NCBI GenBank assembly: GCA_002319875.1
Contig: DCFS01000137.1
Location: forward strand, 1-14,540
Source of the DNA: Treponema sp. UBA1798
GTDB taxonomy: Bacteria; Spirochaetota; Spirochaetia; Treponematales; Treponemataceae
DNA: 14,540 nt
Reading direction: 5' to 3'
Position numbers and translations under genes: made by a program. Shown piece after piece: positions 6,862 to 13,124 of this stretch. Each line of letters opens with the position of its first letter. The first letter of the stretch is position 1. The notes below the pieces were generated by a model. It ran no database searches and was not told where the DNA came from. It was given only the letters and a program-made list of their open reading frames with translations.

Positions 6862-7611
6862 ATGAAAACAATCCCGGATTACACCGTAATCTATTCCGAC
6901 AATGATATTGTCGTCCTCAATAAACGTTCCGGTCTTTTAATAGCAGCTGACCGTTATGATACAGAAGCTCCGCGCCTTGATCTTGCAGCTGAACAGGAAT
7001 TCGGCAAACTTTATGCGGTGCACCGCATAGACAAAGATACGTCCGGTATTATTATCTACGCACGGAATATGGAATCACATCGATCCTTGTCCATGCAGTT
7101 CGAAAACCGGGAAACGGAAAAAACATACCATTGTCTGGTAAACGGGCGTCCGTTGTGGCAGACGCTTCATGTGGATCTCAGTCTTCAGCCTGACGGCGAT
7201 GTCCGGCACCGGACTGTTGTAAATTCCCGGTTCGGGAAACAGGCCGTAACGGATTTCAGACTTATCGGGGTTTGCGGACCGTATTCGTGGATAGAAGCCT
7301 GCCCTAAAACAGGCAGAACCCACCAGATCCGTGTGCATCTCGCGGAAAACGGGTTATGCATTGTCTGTGATCCGCTTTATAGCGGGAATCAGAAACCCGT
7401 CCGTTTAAGCGACATCAAACGTAACTGGCATGGCGATGCACTCGAAGAAAATCCTCTTCTAAACCGTCTGGGACTGCATGCATACAAACTGGTTATCTCT
7501 CACCCGGAAACGGGAGAAAGAATGACCTTTACGGCTCCCTACCCCAAGGATCTGGAAGCAACCCGCAGCCAATTCGCGAAATTATATGGCGTGGATCCGC
7601 TCCAGGAATGA
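6862..7611 (+). CDS. RluA-family pseudouridine synthase
   Basis: A 249-residue enzyme that isomerises uridine to pseudouridine in rRNA or tRNA, acting in the cytoplasm. The catalytic motif HRIDKDTSGIIIYA begins at H54, with the nucleophile aspartate at D57. Other family marks are the N-terminal NDIVVLNKRSGLLI (normally DI-x-x-NKPxG), AVTDFRLI, and KTGRTHQIRVHL followed by DPLYSG near the C-terminus. There is no S4 RNA-binding domain in front, as in RluA itself and unlike RluC/RluD, so the target (23S rRNA or tRNA) cannot be fixed. Starting at 6862 gives the normal family N-terminus and no good downstream Met exists. Yet there is no Shine-Dalgarno sequence, and the promoter sits only 10 bp upstream, which suggests leaderless translation. 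The omptin gene follows after 22 bp. Confidence 0.92.
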   Translation: MKTIPDYTVIYSDNDIVVLNKRSGLLIAADRYDTEAPRLDLAAEQEFGKLYAVHRIDKDTSGIIIYARNMESHRSLSMQFENRETEKTYHCLVNGRPLWQTLHVDLSLQPDGDVRHRTVVNSRFGKQAVTDFRLIGVCGPYSWIEACPKTGRTHQIRVHLAENGLCIVCDPLYSGNQKPVRLSDIKRNWHGDALEENPLLNRLGLHAYKLVISHPETGERMTFTAPYPKDLEATRSQFAKLYGVDPLQE

Positions 7612-7616
7612 TAAAG

Positions 7617-7631
7617 CCGGAAAATATCCGG
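7617..7631 (+). promoter_or_regulatory. Small hairpin just upstream of the omptin start codon
   Basis: CCGGA (7617-7621) and TCCGG (7627-7631) form a 5-bp stem with a 5-nt loop, two bases before the ATG at 7634. No Shine-Dalgarno lies at normal distance. AGGA at 7604-7607 is 26 nt from the ATG, but folding the hairpin would shorten the effective gap to about 11 nt. Confidence 0.35.
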
Positions 7632-7633
7632 AT

Positions 7634-8692
7634 ATGACACAGAACAGTTTCCGCCGGATCGTATTTCCAATTTTCTCCGTTATTTTTCTTCTCATGACAT
7701 ATTATGCAGAAGCTGTTGGCGGTGCAACGGAAAAAGCTTCTCCGGTTACGGATAAAATCATGACAGGTACTATGGATCATAAAACGAACTGGCACCTGTC
7801 ATTTGAGCCGCTGGCCGGCATAAAATCCGGTAACATCGGTGAGTATCTTTTTTATGATGACGTAAAGCTGAGTTATCTCGAATGGGAAGAAAAACCGGTA
7901 TGGTATACCGGCGGCAGGATTACCGGAGAATACAAAAATATTTCATTATCCGGCTATGTAACCGGTAGTTTTCCCGGCCGGTGCGGAAAGATGTATGATT
8001 CTGACTGGACAGATCTCTCAGATATAAAAACAGATTATTCGATCAGTGAGAATACGCTCAATTCAAATATAAATACCGGTATTGCCTTATCCTGCCAATT
8101 CAAACCGTCTGTTCAATTCGGTCTTGCTCCGTTTATTGCTTTTGATTTTGAATATATTTTGCTGGAAGCCAGAAACGGCTATGGATGGTATGCAGATAAG
8201 GATACACTTAACGGCGCCCCTTATTACAAACACAGTACGCATGGTTATTCTTACGACAGTGATATGGCAGTATACTATCCAAGCGGAAGTCTGCTTGGTA
8301 TCGATTATACCCGGTATACGTTGTGTACATGGATTGGCTGTACGGCCAGTATACAGCTTTTAAATCGGCTGACATTCAGCATAGCACCGGCTTTTTCTCC
8401 GTATATCTGGATAGTATCCTTTGATCATCACTATGGCAAAGGATACTACATGGATATAACAGACGGCTGGCTTGCTGCCTTAAAGGCGGATTTTTCAGTA
8501 GAATACGATTTTACAAAAAGATTTTCCGCGGTATTTGATTGTACGCTTGCAAAAAGCAGGATACTGTATGGTAATACGTATGAAAGTTCTTCCGGTGACA
8601 GTGGCAGTTACAGGCAGCTTGAAAACTACGAAGGAGGAGCTTCCTTTTCATACATTTCCGGTTCTATTGGATTAAGATTTCTGTTTTTCTGA
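7634..8692 (+). CDS. Omptin-family outer-membrane protease (OmpT/Pla-like)
   Basis: A 352-residue secreted beta-barrel protein (E. coli OmpT precursor is about 317). The start at 7634 gives a signal peptide with two arginines, a hydrophobic core and cleavage after AEA. The in-frame ATG at 7586 would overlap the rluA-type gene and place 16 charged residues before the signal. By eye it matches OmpT in several blocks. KLSYLEW corresponds to OmpT KVSQLDW. MYDSDWTD, with D122 and D124, matches the D83/D85 pair. FDHHYGKG, with D264 and H266, matches D210/H212. The C-terminal strand GSIGLRFLFF ends in an aromatic residue, as barrel proteins do. All four catalytic residues are therefore present. Omptins cleave proteins and peptides outside the cell, usually at dibasic sites. 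Aromatic-rich alternating strands fit the ten-stranded barrel. It follows the rluA-type gene by 22 bp and probably shares its transcript. Confidence 0.82.
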   Translation: MTQNSFRRIVFPIFSVIFLLMTYYAEAVGGATEKASPVTDKIMTGTMDHKTNWHLSFEPLAGIKSGNIGEYLFYDDVKLSYLEWEEKPVWYTGGRITGEYKNISLSGYVTGSFPGRCGKMYDSDWTDLSDIKTDYSISENTLNSNINTGIALSCQFKPSVQFGLAPFIAFDFEYILLEARNGYGWYADKDTLNGAPYYKHSTHGYSYDSDMAVYYPSGSLLGIDYTRYTLCTWIGCTASIQLLNRLTFSIAPAFSPYIWIVSFDHHYGKGYYMDITDGWLAALKADFSVEYDFTKRFSAVFDCTLAKSRILYGNTYESSSGDSGSYRQLENYEGGASFSYISGSIGLRFLFF

Positions 8693-8700
8693 TAACTCAC

Positions 8701-8728
8701 TTGCAATTTAAAAAATCAATGCTATTAT
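8701..8728 (+). promoter_or_regulatory. Sigma70-type promoter of the cytidylate-kinase-like gene
   Basis: TTGCAA (8701-8706) and TATTAT (8723-8728) are separated by 16 bp. The predicted start lies near 8735, leaving a leader of about 60 nt that contains a perfect 8-bp palindrome AAGTACTT (8741-8748) and the hairpin at 8756-8780. No terminator is visible between the omptin stop codon (8692) and this promoter. Confidence 0.6.
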
Positions 8729-8755
8729 TTATCATAAAGTAAGTACTTGCTATTG

Positions 8756-8780
8756 AGGAAAATGTTTCTACGTTTTTCCT
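8756..8780 (+). promoter_or_regulatory. Leader hairpin before the cytidylate-kinase-like gene
   Basis: AGGAAAA (8756-8762) and TTTTCCT (8774-8780) form a perfect 7-bp stem with an 11-nt loop. The Shine-Dalgarno GAGAGG (8783-8788) starts two bases later, 5 nt before the ATG at 8794. It is AT-rich and lacks a following T-run, so it is not a terminator. Confidence 0.35.
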
Positions 8781-8793
8781 TCGAGAGGTAATA

Positions 8794-9441
8794 ATGAAGA
8801 AGATAATAACAATAAGCCGTGAATACGGTAGTGGCGGAAGGATAATAGGAAGAGCTGTTGCCCAGGCTCTCGGATATACATTTTACGATAAAGAAATAAT
8901 CGATATGGCTGCCAGAGAAAGCGGTCTTGCACCGGAGTTTATCGAAAAAACAGAACAGAATATATCAAGCAGCTGGCTGTATAATATGATGCTGGGATCA
9001 AGTTATGCAATAGGAACCGCCGGAGCGCCTCCCGGGGCATCCAACCCTATCCTACCGCTTGCAGATCAGGTTTTTAATGCACAGCGGAAAGCAATCCTCC
9101 AAATCACAAAAAAAGGTCCATGTATCATCGTCGGCAGATGTGCAGATTATATAACCGCGACGGCTCCCGATATCGCAAAGGAAACGGTTTTTAATGTTTT
9201 CGTTTATGCGCCTCTTGAAGACAGAATCAGGCGGGCCATAACAGAATATGGAGTTCCTGAATCAGAAGCAAAACACATCGTTACGCAGATTGATAAACGC
9301 CGGGCTAATCACTACAATACGTTTACAGAAAATATATGGGGTTGCAGAAAAAATTATGATCTGATGATAAGCAGCTCATACCTCGGAATAAAAGGTACTG
9401 CTGCCATCATTACAGAAATGGTGAAAGAAGAAACAATGTGA
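8794..9441 (+). CDS. Cytidylate-kinase-like P-loop protein
   Basis: A 215-residue cytoplasmic protein of the cytidylate-kinase-like family (Pfam Cytidylate_kin2 type). It starts with TISREYGSGGRIIGRAVA, a family-typical variant phosphate-binding loop with no GK[S/T]. It continues with FYDKEIIDMAA, the central GRCADYI element, RIRRAI in the arginine-bearing LID region, and DKRRANHY...W close to the C-terminus. It is the size of a nucleoside monophosphate kinase, but proteins of this family are separate from the essential Cmk and their true substrate is generally not established. Calling it a CMP kinase would overstate the evidence. GAGAGG lies 5 nt before the ATG, and the gene has its own promoter. 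It ends 5 bp from the convergent stop codon of the tlyC-like gene, with no intrinsic terminator between. Confidence 0.85.
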   Translation: MKKIITISREYGSGGRIIGRAVAQALGYTFYDKEIIDMAARESGLAPEFIEKTEQNISSSWLYNMMLGSSYAIGTAGAPPGASNPILPLADQVFNAQRKAILQITKKGPCIIVGRCADYITATAPDIAKETVFNVFVYAPLEDRIRRAITEYGVPESEAKHIVTQIDKRRANHYNTFTENIWGCRKNYDLMISSSYLGIKGTAAIITEMVKEETM

Positions 9442-9446
9442 CAATA

Positions 9447-10724
9447 TCACGCAGCCCCGATTTTAATCCTGACAGACTGAATCCGGCGGCGTGACTGGTC
9501 TTCAATCACAAAAAGCGTATTACCTTCCCTTAGAGCTTCTCCAACAGATGGCAGTGCATCAAAATGCTCAAGAAGCCACCCGCCGAGAGTATTATATTCT
9601 TCAGATTCGAGTTTCAGTTTTAAGACTTCATTCACATCTGACAGTTTCATATCTCCGGGTACAAGGAATTCCTTTCCGGAGATAATTTTTATGCGATTTT
9701 CGGGTGCTATCTCATTTTTCGATGATTCATCCGTCATACGTCCGAACACAGCCCTGAGAATATCATCCATAGTAACGATACCTGCAACACCGCCCTGCTC
9801 ATCAAGTGCTATGGCCATATCGTCTTTTATTTTCTTAAATTTTGCCAGCAGTTCCAGAGCGGAAAACGACTCAGGTATGAAAAGTACCGGACGCATATTC
9901 TTTCTGACAAAATCGCTTTTCTCCACTTCACTGCTGCTGGCAAATAATACAGACTTATAATGCAGAATACCGACAATAGCTTCGGGAGAGCCATTGTAAA
10001 CAGGAAGACGTGAATAACCGGCAACAAGAAACAAAGTCGTCAGTTCATTACGAGTTGCACTGACAGGAACCGATTTTATCAGCGAACGATGTTTCATGAT
10101 GTCATATACATGCAAATCTGTAAATTCAAAAATTTTATACAACATCGTCTTTTCACTTTTTTCAAGTGTTCCTTCCCGCGTACCGACATCGATAAGCGTT
10201 TTCAATTCATCTTCCGTAACTACAGGATCATCGTTCTTCCAGAACTTCTGGACTGCGCCGGCAAGAGCCCGTGAAATCCCCGTAAACAGCCAGACCAGAG
10301 GGAAAAGCATTTTCTGCAGAATTACAAGTGCGGAAGCGTTTCTCCTTGCTATTTTTACAGGGTCAACGGTTGCAATAGTCTTCGGTACAATCTCCCCGAG
10401 CACAGTCACAAAAAATGTAACTACAACTGTTGCAATACCGACACCATTCTGTCCTGCAATTTCTATAGCCAGTGCAGTGGCTATAGCAGAAGCAAATGTA
10501 CTGATAAAATTAATACCGATAAGGACGACAGTAAGCAGGCTGTCCATATTTGAACGCAGTTTTGCTATCTGCCGTGCCCCATATTCGCTATTTTTAAGCA
10601 TTTGCCGGATTTTCAATTTTGGTATCGAAAGGAATGCCGTTTCAGAGGATGAAAAAAAACCGACGCAAAGTATAAGCAGAAGAAGAATCAACACTGTCAG
10701 AACAATGGAAACAGGATTATTCAT
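9447..10724 (-). CDS. TlyC/CorC-type CNNM membrane protein, second tandem copy
   Basis: A 425-residue membrane protein. An N-terminal DUF21/CNNM domain (about residues 1-185) has several hydrophobic segments and the GEIVPKT motif. A CBS pair follows (about 195-325), with YSRLPVYNGSPEAIVGIL in the first unit and LDEQGGVAGIVTMDDIL in the second. A CorC_HlyC domain (about 340-425) with NTLGGWLLEHFDALPSVGE closes the protein. Family members are called haemolysin C (TlyC) in spirochaetes, but CorC/CNNM relatives act in magnesium or other divalent-ion export, which is the more likely role. The start at 10724 was chosen because AGGAG lies about 10 nt upstream and the hydrophobic helix begins at once; the in-frame ATG at 10781 adds 19 hydrophilic residues inside the upstream gene. 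The start overlaps that gene's stop as ATGA, so translation is probably coupled. Confidence 0.9.
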   Translation of the reverse strand: MNNPVSIVLTVLILLLLILCVGFFSSSETAFLSIPKLKIRQMLKNSEYGARQIAKLRSNMDSLLTVVLIGINFISTFASAIATALAIEIAGQNGVGIATVVVTFFVTVLGEIVPKTIATVDPVKIARRNASALVILQKMLFPLVWLFTGISRALAGAVQKFWKNDDPVVTEDELKTLIDVGTREGTLEKSEKTMLYKIFEFTDLHVYDIMKHRSLIKSVPVSATRNELTTLFLVAGYSRLPVYNGSPEAIVGILHYKSVLFASSSEVEKSDFVRKNMRPVLFIPESFSALELLAKFKKIKDDMAIALDEQGGVAGIVTMDDILRAVFGRMTDESSKNEIAPENRIKIISGKEFLVPGDMKLSDVNEVLKLKLESEEYNTLGGWLLEHFDALPSVGEALREGNTLFVIEDQSRRRIQSVRIKIGAA

Positions 10725-12022
10725 AAATCTTTCTCCTGTTCCCTGCCAGTCTTCTGAATATGGACTTCCTCTACATGCCATCTTTCTACGGCACTGACCG
10801 TAAAACGGTATCCCGAATACTCGACAGACTCACCTGCCTCTGGCAGATGGTCAAGTTTTTCAGTAATCCAGCCGCCGATTGTTTCATTCAGAGAAGACTC
10901 CATCTTAATACGGAGGATTTCCTGCAAATCTATGAGACGGACAGTACCATCAACTGTTGCGTTATCCGGATTCCTGATATGGGCAGCAGTTGTTCTGCCA
11001 CTCATGGAATATTCTTTTGCTATCGGGCCGAATATTTCACGAGAGATATCTTCTTTTGTCAATATTCCATCGGTTCCTGAGTATTCATCGATAACTACCG
11101 CAAGGGTCTGTCTGTTTTCGTTCAGCATCTGCTGGACAGACGACATCTTTTTTGTTCCCAGGATAAAAAGCGGTGGTCTCATAAAATTCCGGATTGAAAA
11201 TTCTTTCTGCAGACCTTTATAGGATAAAAGGTCTTTTACATATAAAATACCGATGATATCATCAACATCCTTCCTGTATACGGGGAATCGGGAAAAATTT
11301 GTGCGCTGTGCAAGTTCCAGTATACTCCGATAGGTCGCGGTATAGGGAACTGCAATAATCATCGTACGCGGTACCATAATATCCTGCGCCTCAAGATCGG
11401 TAAATTTAAATACCCTGCGCATCATGGTACGTTCACTTTTTTCCAGTACGCCCTCTTCTCCCCCTACATCGATAATAGTTTTTATTTCGTCTTCAGTAAA
11501 AGATTTATCCGACTTCTTTACATGTATACCGAATAAGGCGAGTACGCAGCGCGAAAAAAAAGTTATGATCAGTATCAGAGGGTGCAGTATGACAAAAACA
11601 CACTGGACAAACCAGGAAAGTGCATAGGCTATCGCGTCAGGATGTCTGGTAGAAACGGTCTTCGGAGTAATCTCTCCGAAGACAAGCAGAAGAACCGTAA
11701 CGGTTATGGTTGCAATGCCTACTCCTGCAGGGCCGAAAAGTCTGAGCGCGGTTGCTGTAAGAATCGCAGAAAGCAGGATGTTGACAAGTTCGTTTGCAAC
11801 AAGCAGCGTATTAAGCATCGTTTCTTTTTTATCCAGCAATTTCCCGGCACGAAGGGCGCGCCTGTCTTTTCTGCTTATCAGAAAACGAAGGCGTAACCTG
11901 TTCATGGACAGAAAAGAACTTTCTGCAACGGAAAACAGCATGGATAAAACGATAAGACATACTGCTGCAATAAGCAGCAGTATAAATGACATACTGTCAG
12001 ACGGGGGTGGTTTCGAGTCCAT
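10721..12022 (-). CDS. TlyC/CorC-type CNNM membrane protein, first tandem copy
   Basis: A 433-residue paralogue of the protein encoded next to it. It has the same order: DUF21/CNNM membrane domain (about residues 10-195, with GEITPKT), CBS pair (about 205-335, with FSRFPVYRKDVDDIIGIL and IDEYSGTDGILTKEDI) and CorC_HlyC domain (about 350-425, with ETIGGWITEKLDHLPEAGE). Ion export or membrane-integrity roles are inferred from the family; the haemolysin label is historical. It starts 8 bp after the thioredoxin-fold lipoprotein gene and overlaps the second copy by ATGA, so all three are likely one transcript with purL. The start is uncertain: the ATG at 12022 has GGAG only at 17 nt, and Met11 (ATG at 11992) sits right before the first helix but also lacks a ribosome-binding site. 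Confidence 0.9.
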   Translation of the reverse strand: MDSKPPPSDSMSFILLLIAAVCLIVLSMLFSVAESSFLSMNRLRLRFLISRKDRRALRAGKLLDKKETMLNTLLVANELVNILLSAILTATALRLFGPAGVGIATITVTVLLLVFGEITPKTVSTRHPDAIAYALSWFVQCVFVILHPLILIITFFSRCVLALFGIHVKKSDKSFTEDEIKTIIDVGGEEGVLEKSERTMMRRVFKFTDLEAQDIMVPRTMIIAVPYTATYRSILELAQRTNFSRFPVYRKDVDDIIGILYVKDLLSYKGLQKEFSIRNFMRPPLFILGTKKMSSVQQMLNENRQTLAVVIDEYSGTDGILTKEDISREIFGPIAKEYSMSGRTTAAHIRNPDNATVDGTVRLIDLQEILRIKMESSLNETIGGWITEKLDHLPEAGESVEYSGYRFTVSAVERWHVEEVHIQKTGREQEKDL

Positions 12023-12030
12023 GTTTCAGT

Positions 12031-13110
12031 TTATTGTTTCTCCGGAACAGCCGCTTTATTGTCTGTCTGCGGAACCTCAGGTTCCGTTTGTTGTGTTCCA
12101 GCCTGCGGCTTTGACTGGTCGGCAGTTGCGGCTGAAGCTTTCATTGCCTTTACCATATCAATCATCTGTGCAATCTGTGAAGCATAGGCACTACCCGGAC
12201 TGGCATCATATGCGGCCTGGAAATATTGTCCTATCTTGTCATAATCTGTCGATCCGGTATTTGCCATCGTGTAGGCTGCCGTATAATATGCCTGTTGTTT
12301 TTCATCTGAAGAAAGAACATCAGAACCGGCAGCAGTAACAAAAGCAGTCACCGCAACATCATATTTTTTATCCATAAATGCATTCTGTGCTGTCACATTT
12401 GCAGAAGCAAGTGTATATTTACCGGCAAGACCCGTCGTATTGTTTTTGTCAAGCTGGGTAAACTGTCCGATAAGATCTGCAAGCAGATAGCGGTTTTCAG
12501 GTTCTGTCGCTTCATACAGCACATCGATAGCCTTTGCTTTTTCGACCGCAGACGCTGCATCAATTGCAGAAACCATGCCGGTTACCTTTTTTATATCATC
12601 TGCCTTACCTGCAACGAGCGTTGAAAAATCTGAGGGTTTGGCTATGGTTTCATTATAAACGACCGTACTGATCAGATAGCCTTCTTTCGTTGTCAGAAAA
12701 AGAGCCGGAGTTTCCTGAATGTTGTAGCCGGTAACGATACGCATATTCTTATCAAACCGGTCCTCAATTTCCTTTGCGTCTTTTTTTTCTTTTTCTGTCG
12801 CATCGGGACCTACCTGGGACTTCGCATATTCATTCTGGGAAAAATCAAGATTGATGCATACATAATCTTTCGCGACAGAATTTTTGAAGTCATCAGTATC
12901 AAAAATTTCTTTTTTGAGTTTCGCACTTTTTCCATCCGAATCGAGAGAACTGATAAAAAGCAGCATATTTTTATGCTCTTTTTTCGCTGTTTCCTTTGCT
13001 GCAGCATAATCATGGTACCAGCCGTATTCGTCAGCCTTAACCCCGCCGCAGCTTGTAATAATAAGAGCGGCAACAAAGAACGCGCCGACAAATCCAAAAG
13101 CTTTTTTCAT
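12031..13110 (-). CDS. Thioredoxin-fold lipoprotein without active-site cysteines
   Basis: A 359-residue exported lipoprotein. The start at 13110 has GAGAGG 5 nt upstream and gives a clean lipoprotein signal ending ALIITSC, with Cys21 lipidated. The in-frame ATG at 13128 would put six extra residues before the signal, overlap the purL stop and lack a ribosome-binding site. Residues about 27-165 look like a thioredoxin_7-type domain (AAKETAKKEHKNMLLFISS, then an EIF helix end and VCINLDFSQNEY). At the place of the usual WCxxC the sequence is SDGKS (58-62), so both cysteines are replaced, by D59 and S62. A cis-Pro-like segment (ETPALFLTTKEGYLIS) is kept. The remainder (about 180-315) is alanine-rich and helical, perhaps TPR-like. 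A low-complexity Q/P/E/T tail follows. A chaperone or binding role is possible, but a redox role is unlikely. No gene name is recognised. Confidence 0.82.
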   Translation of the reverse strand: MKKAFGFVGAFFVAALIITSCGGVKADEYGWYHDYAAAKETAKKEHKNMLLFISSLDSDGKSAKLKKEIFDTDDFKNSVAKDYVCINLDFSQNEYAKSQVGPDATEKEKKDAKEIEDRFDKNMRIVTGYNIQETPALFLTTKEGYLISTVVYNETIAKPSDFSTLVAGKADDIKKVTGMVSAIDAASAVEKAKAIDVLYEATEPENRYLLADLIGQFTQLDKNNTTGLAGKYTLASANVTAQNAFMDKKYDVAVTAFVTAAGSDVLSSDEKQQAYYTAAYTMANTGSTDYDKIGQYFQAAYDASPGSAYASQIAQMIDMVKAMKASAATADQSKPQAGTQQTEPEVPQTDNKAAVPEKQ

Positions 13111-13124
13111 AACAACCTCTCTAT

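Noticed and set aside
7586..7633. Upstream ATG (7586) as the start of the omptin
   Set aside because: It overlaps the end of the rluA-type gene in another frame and puts a charged segment ahead of the signal peptide.
10096..10797. Long plus-strand open frame (233 codons) opposite the tlyC-type genes
   Set aside because: It is antisense to a well-recognised coding region, has low-complexity Ser/Thr/Arg content and no ribosome-binding site or family resemblance. The 11706-12338 plus-strand frame is rejected for the same reasons.
9447..12022. Calling the tlyC-type genes haemolysins
   Set aside because: The domain order is that of CorC/CNNM ion-transport proteins; the haemolysin label rests on old nomenclature and is not shown by the sequence.
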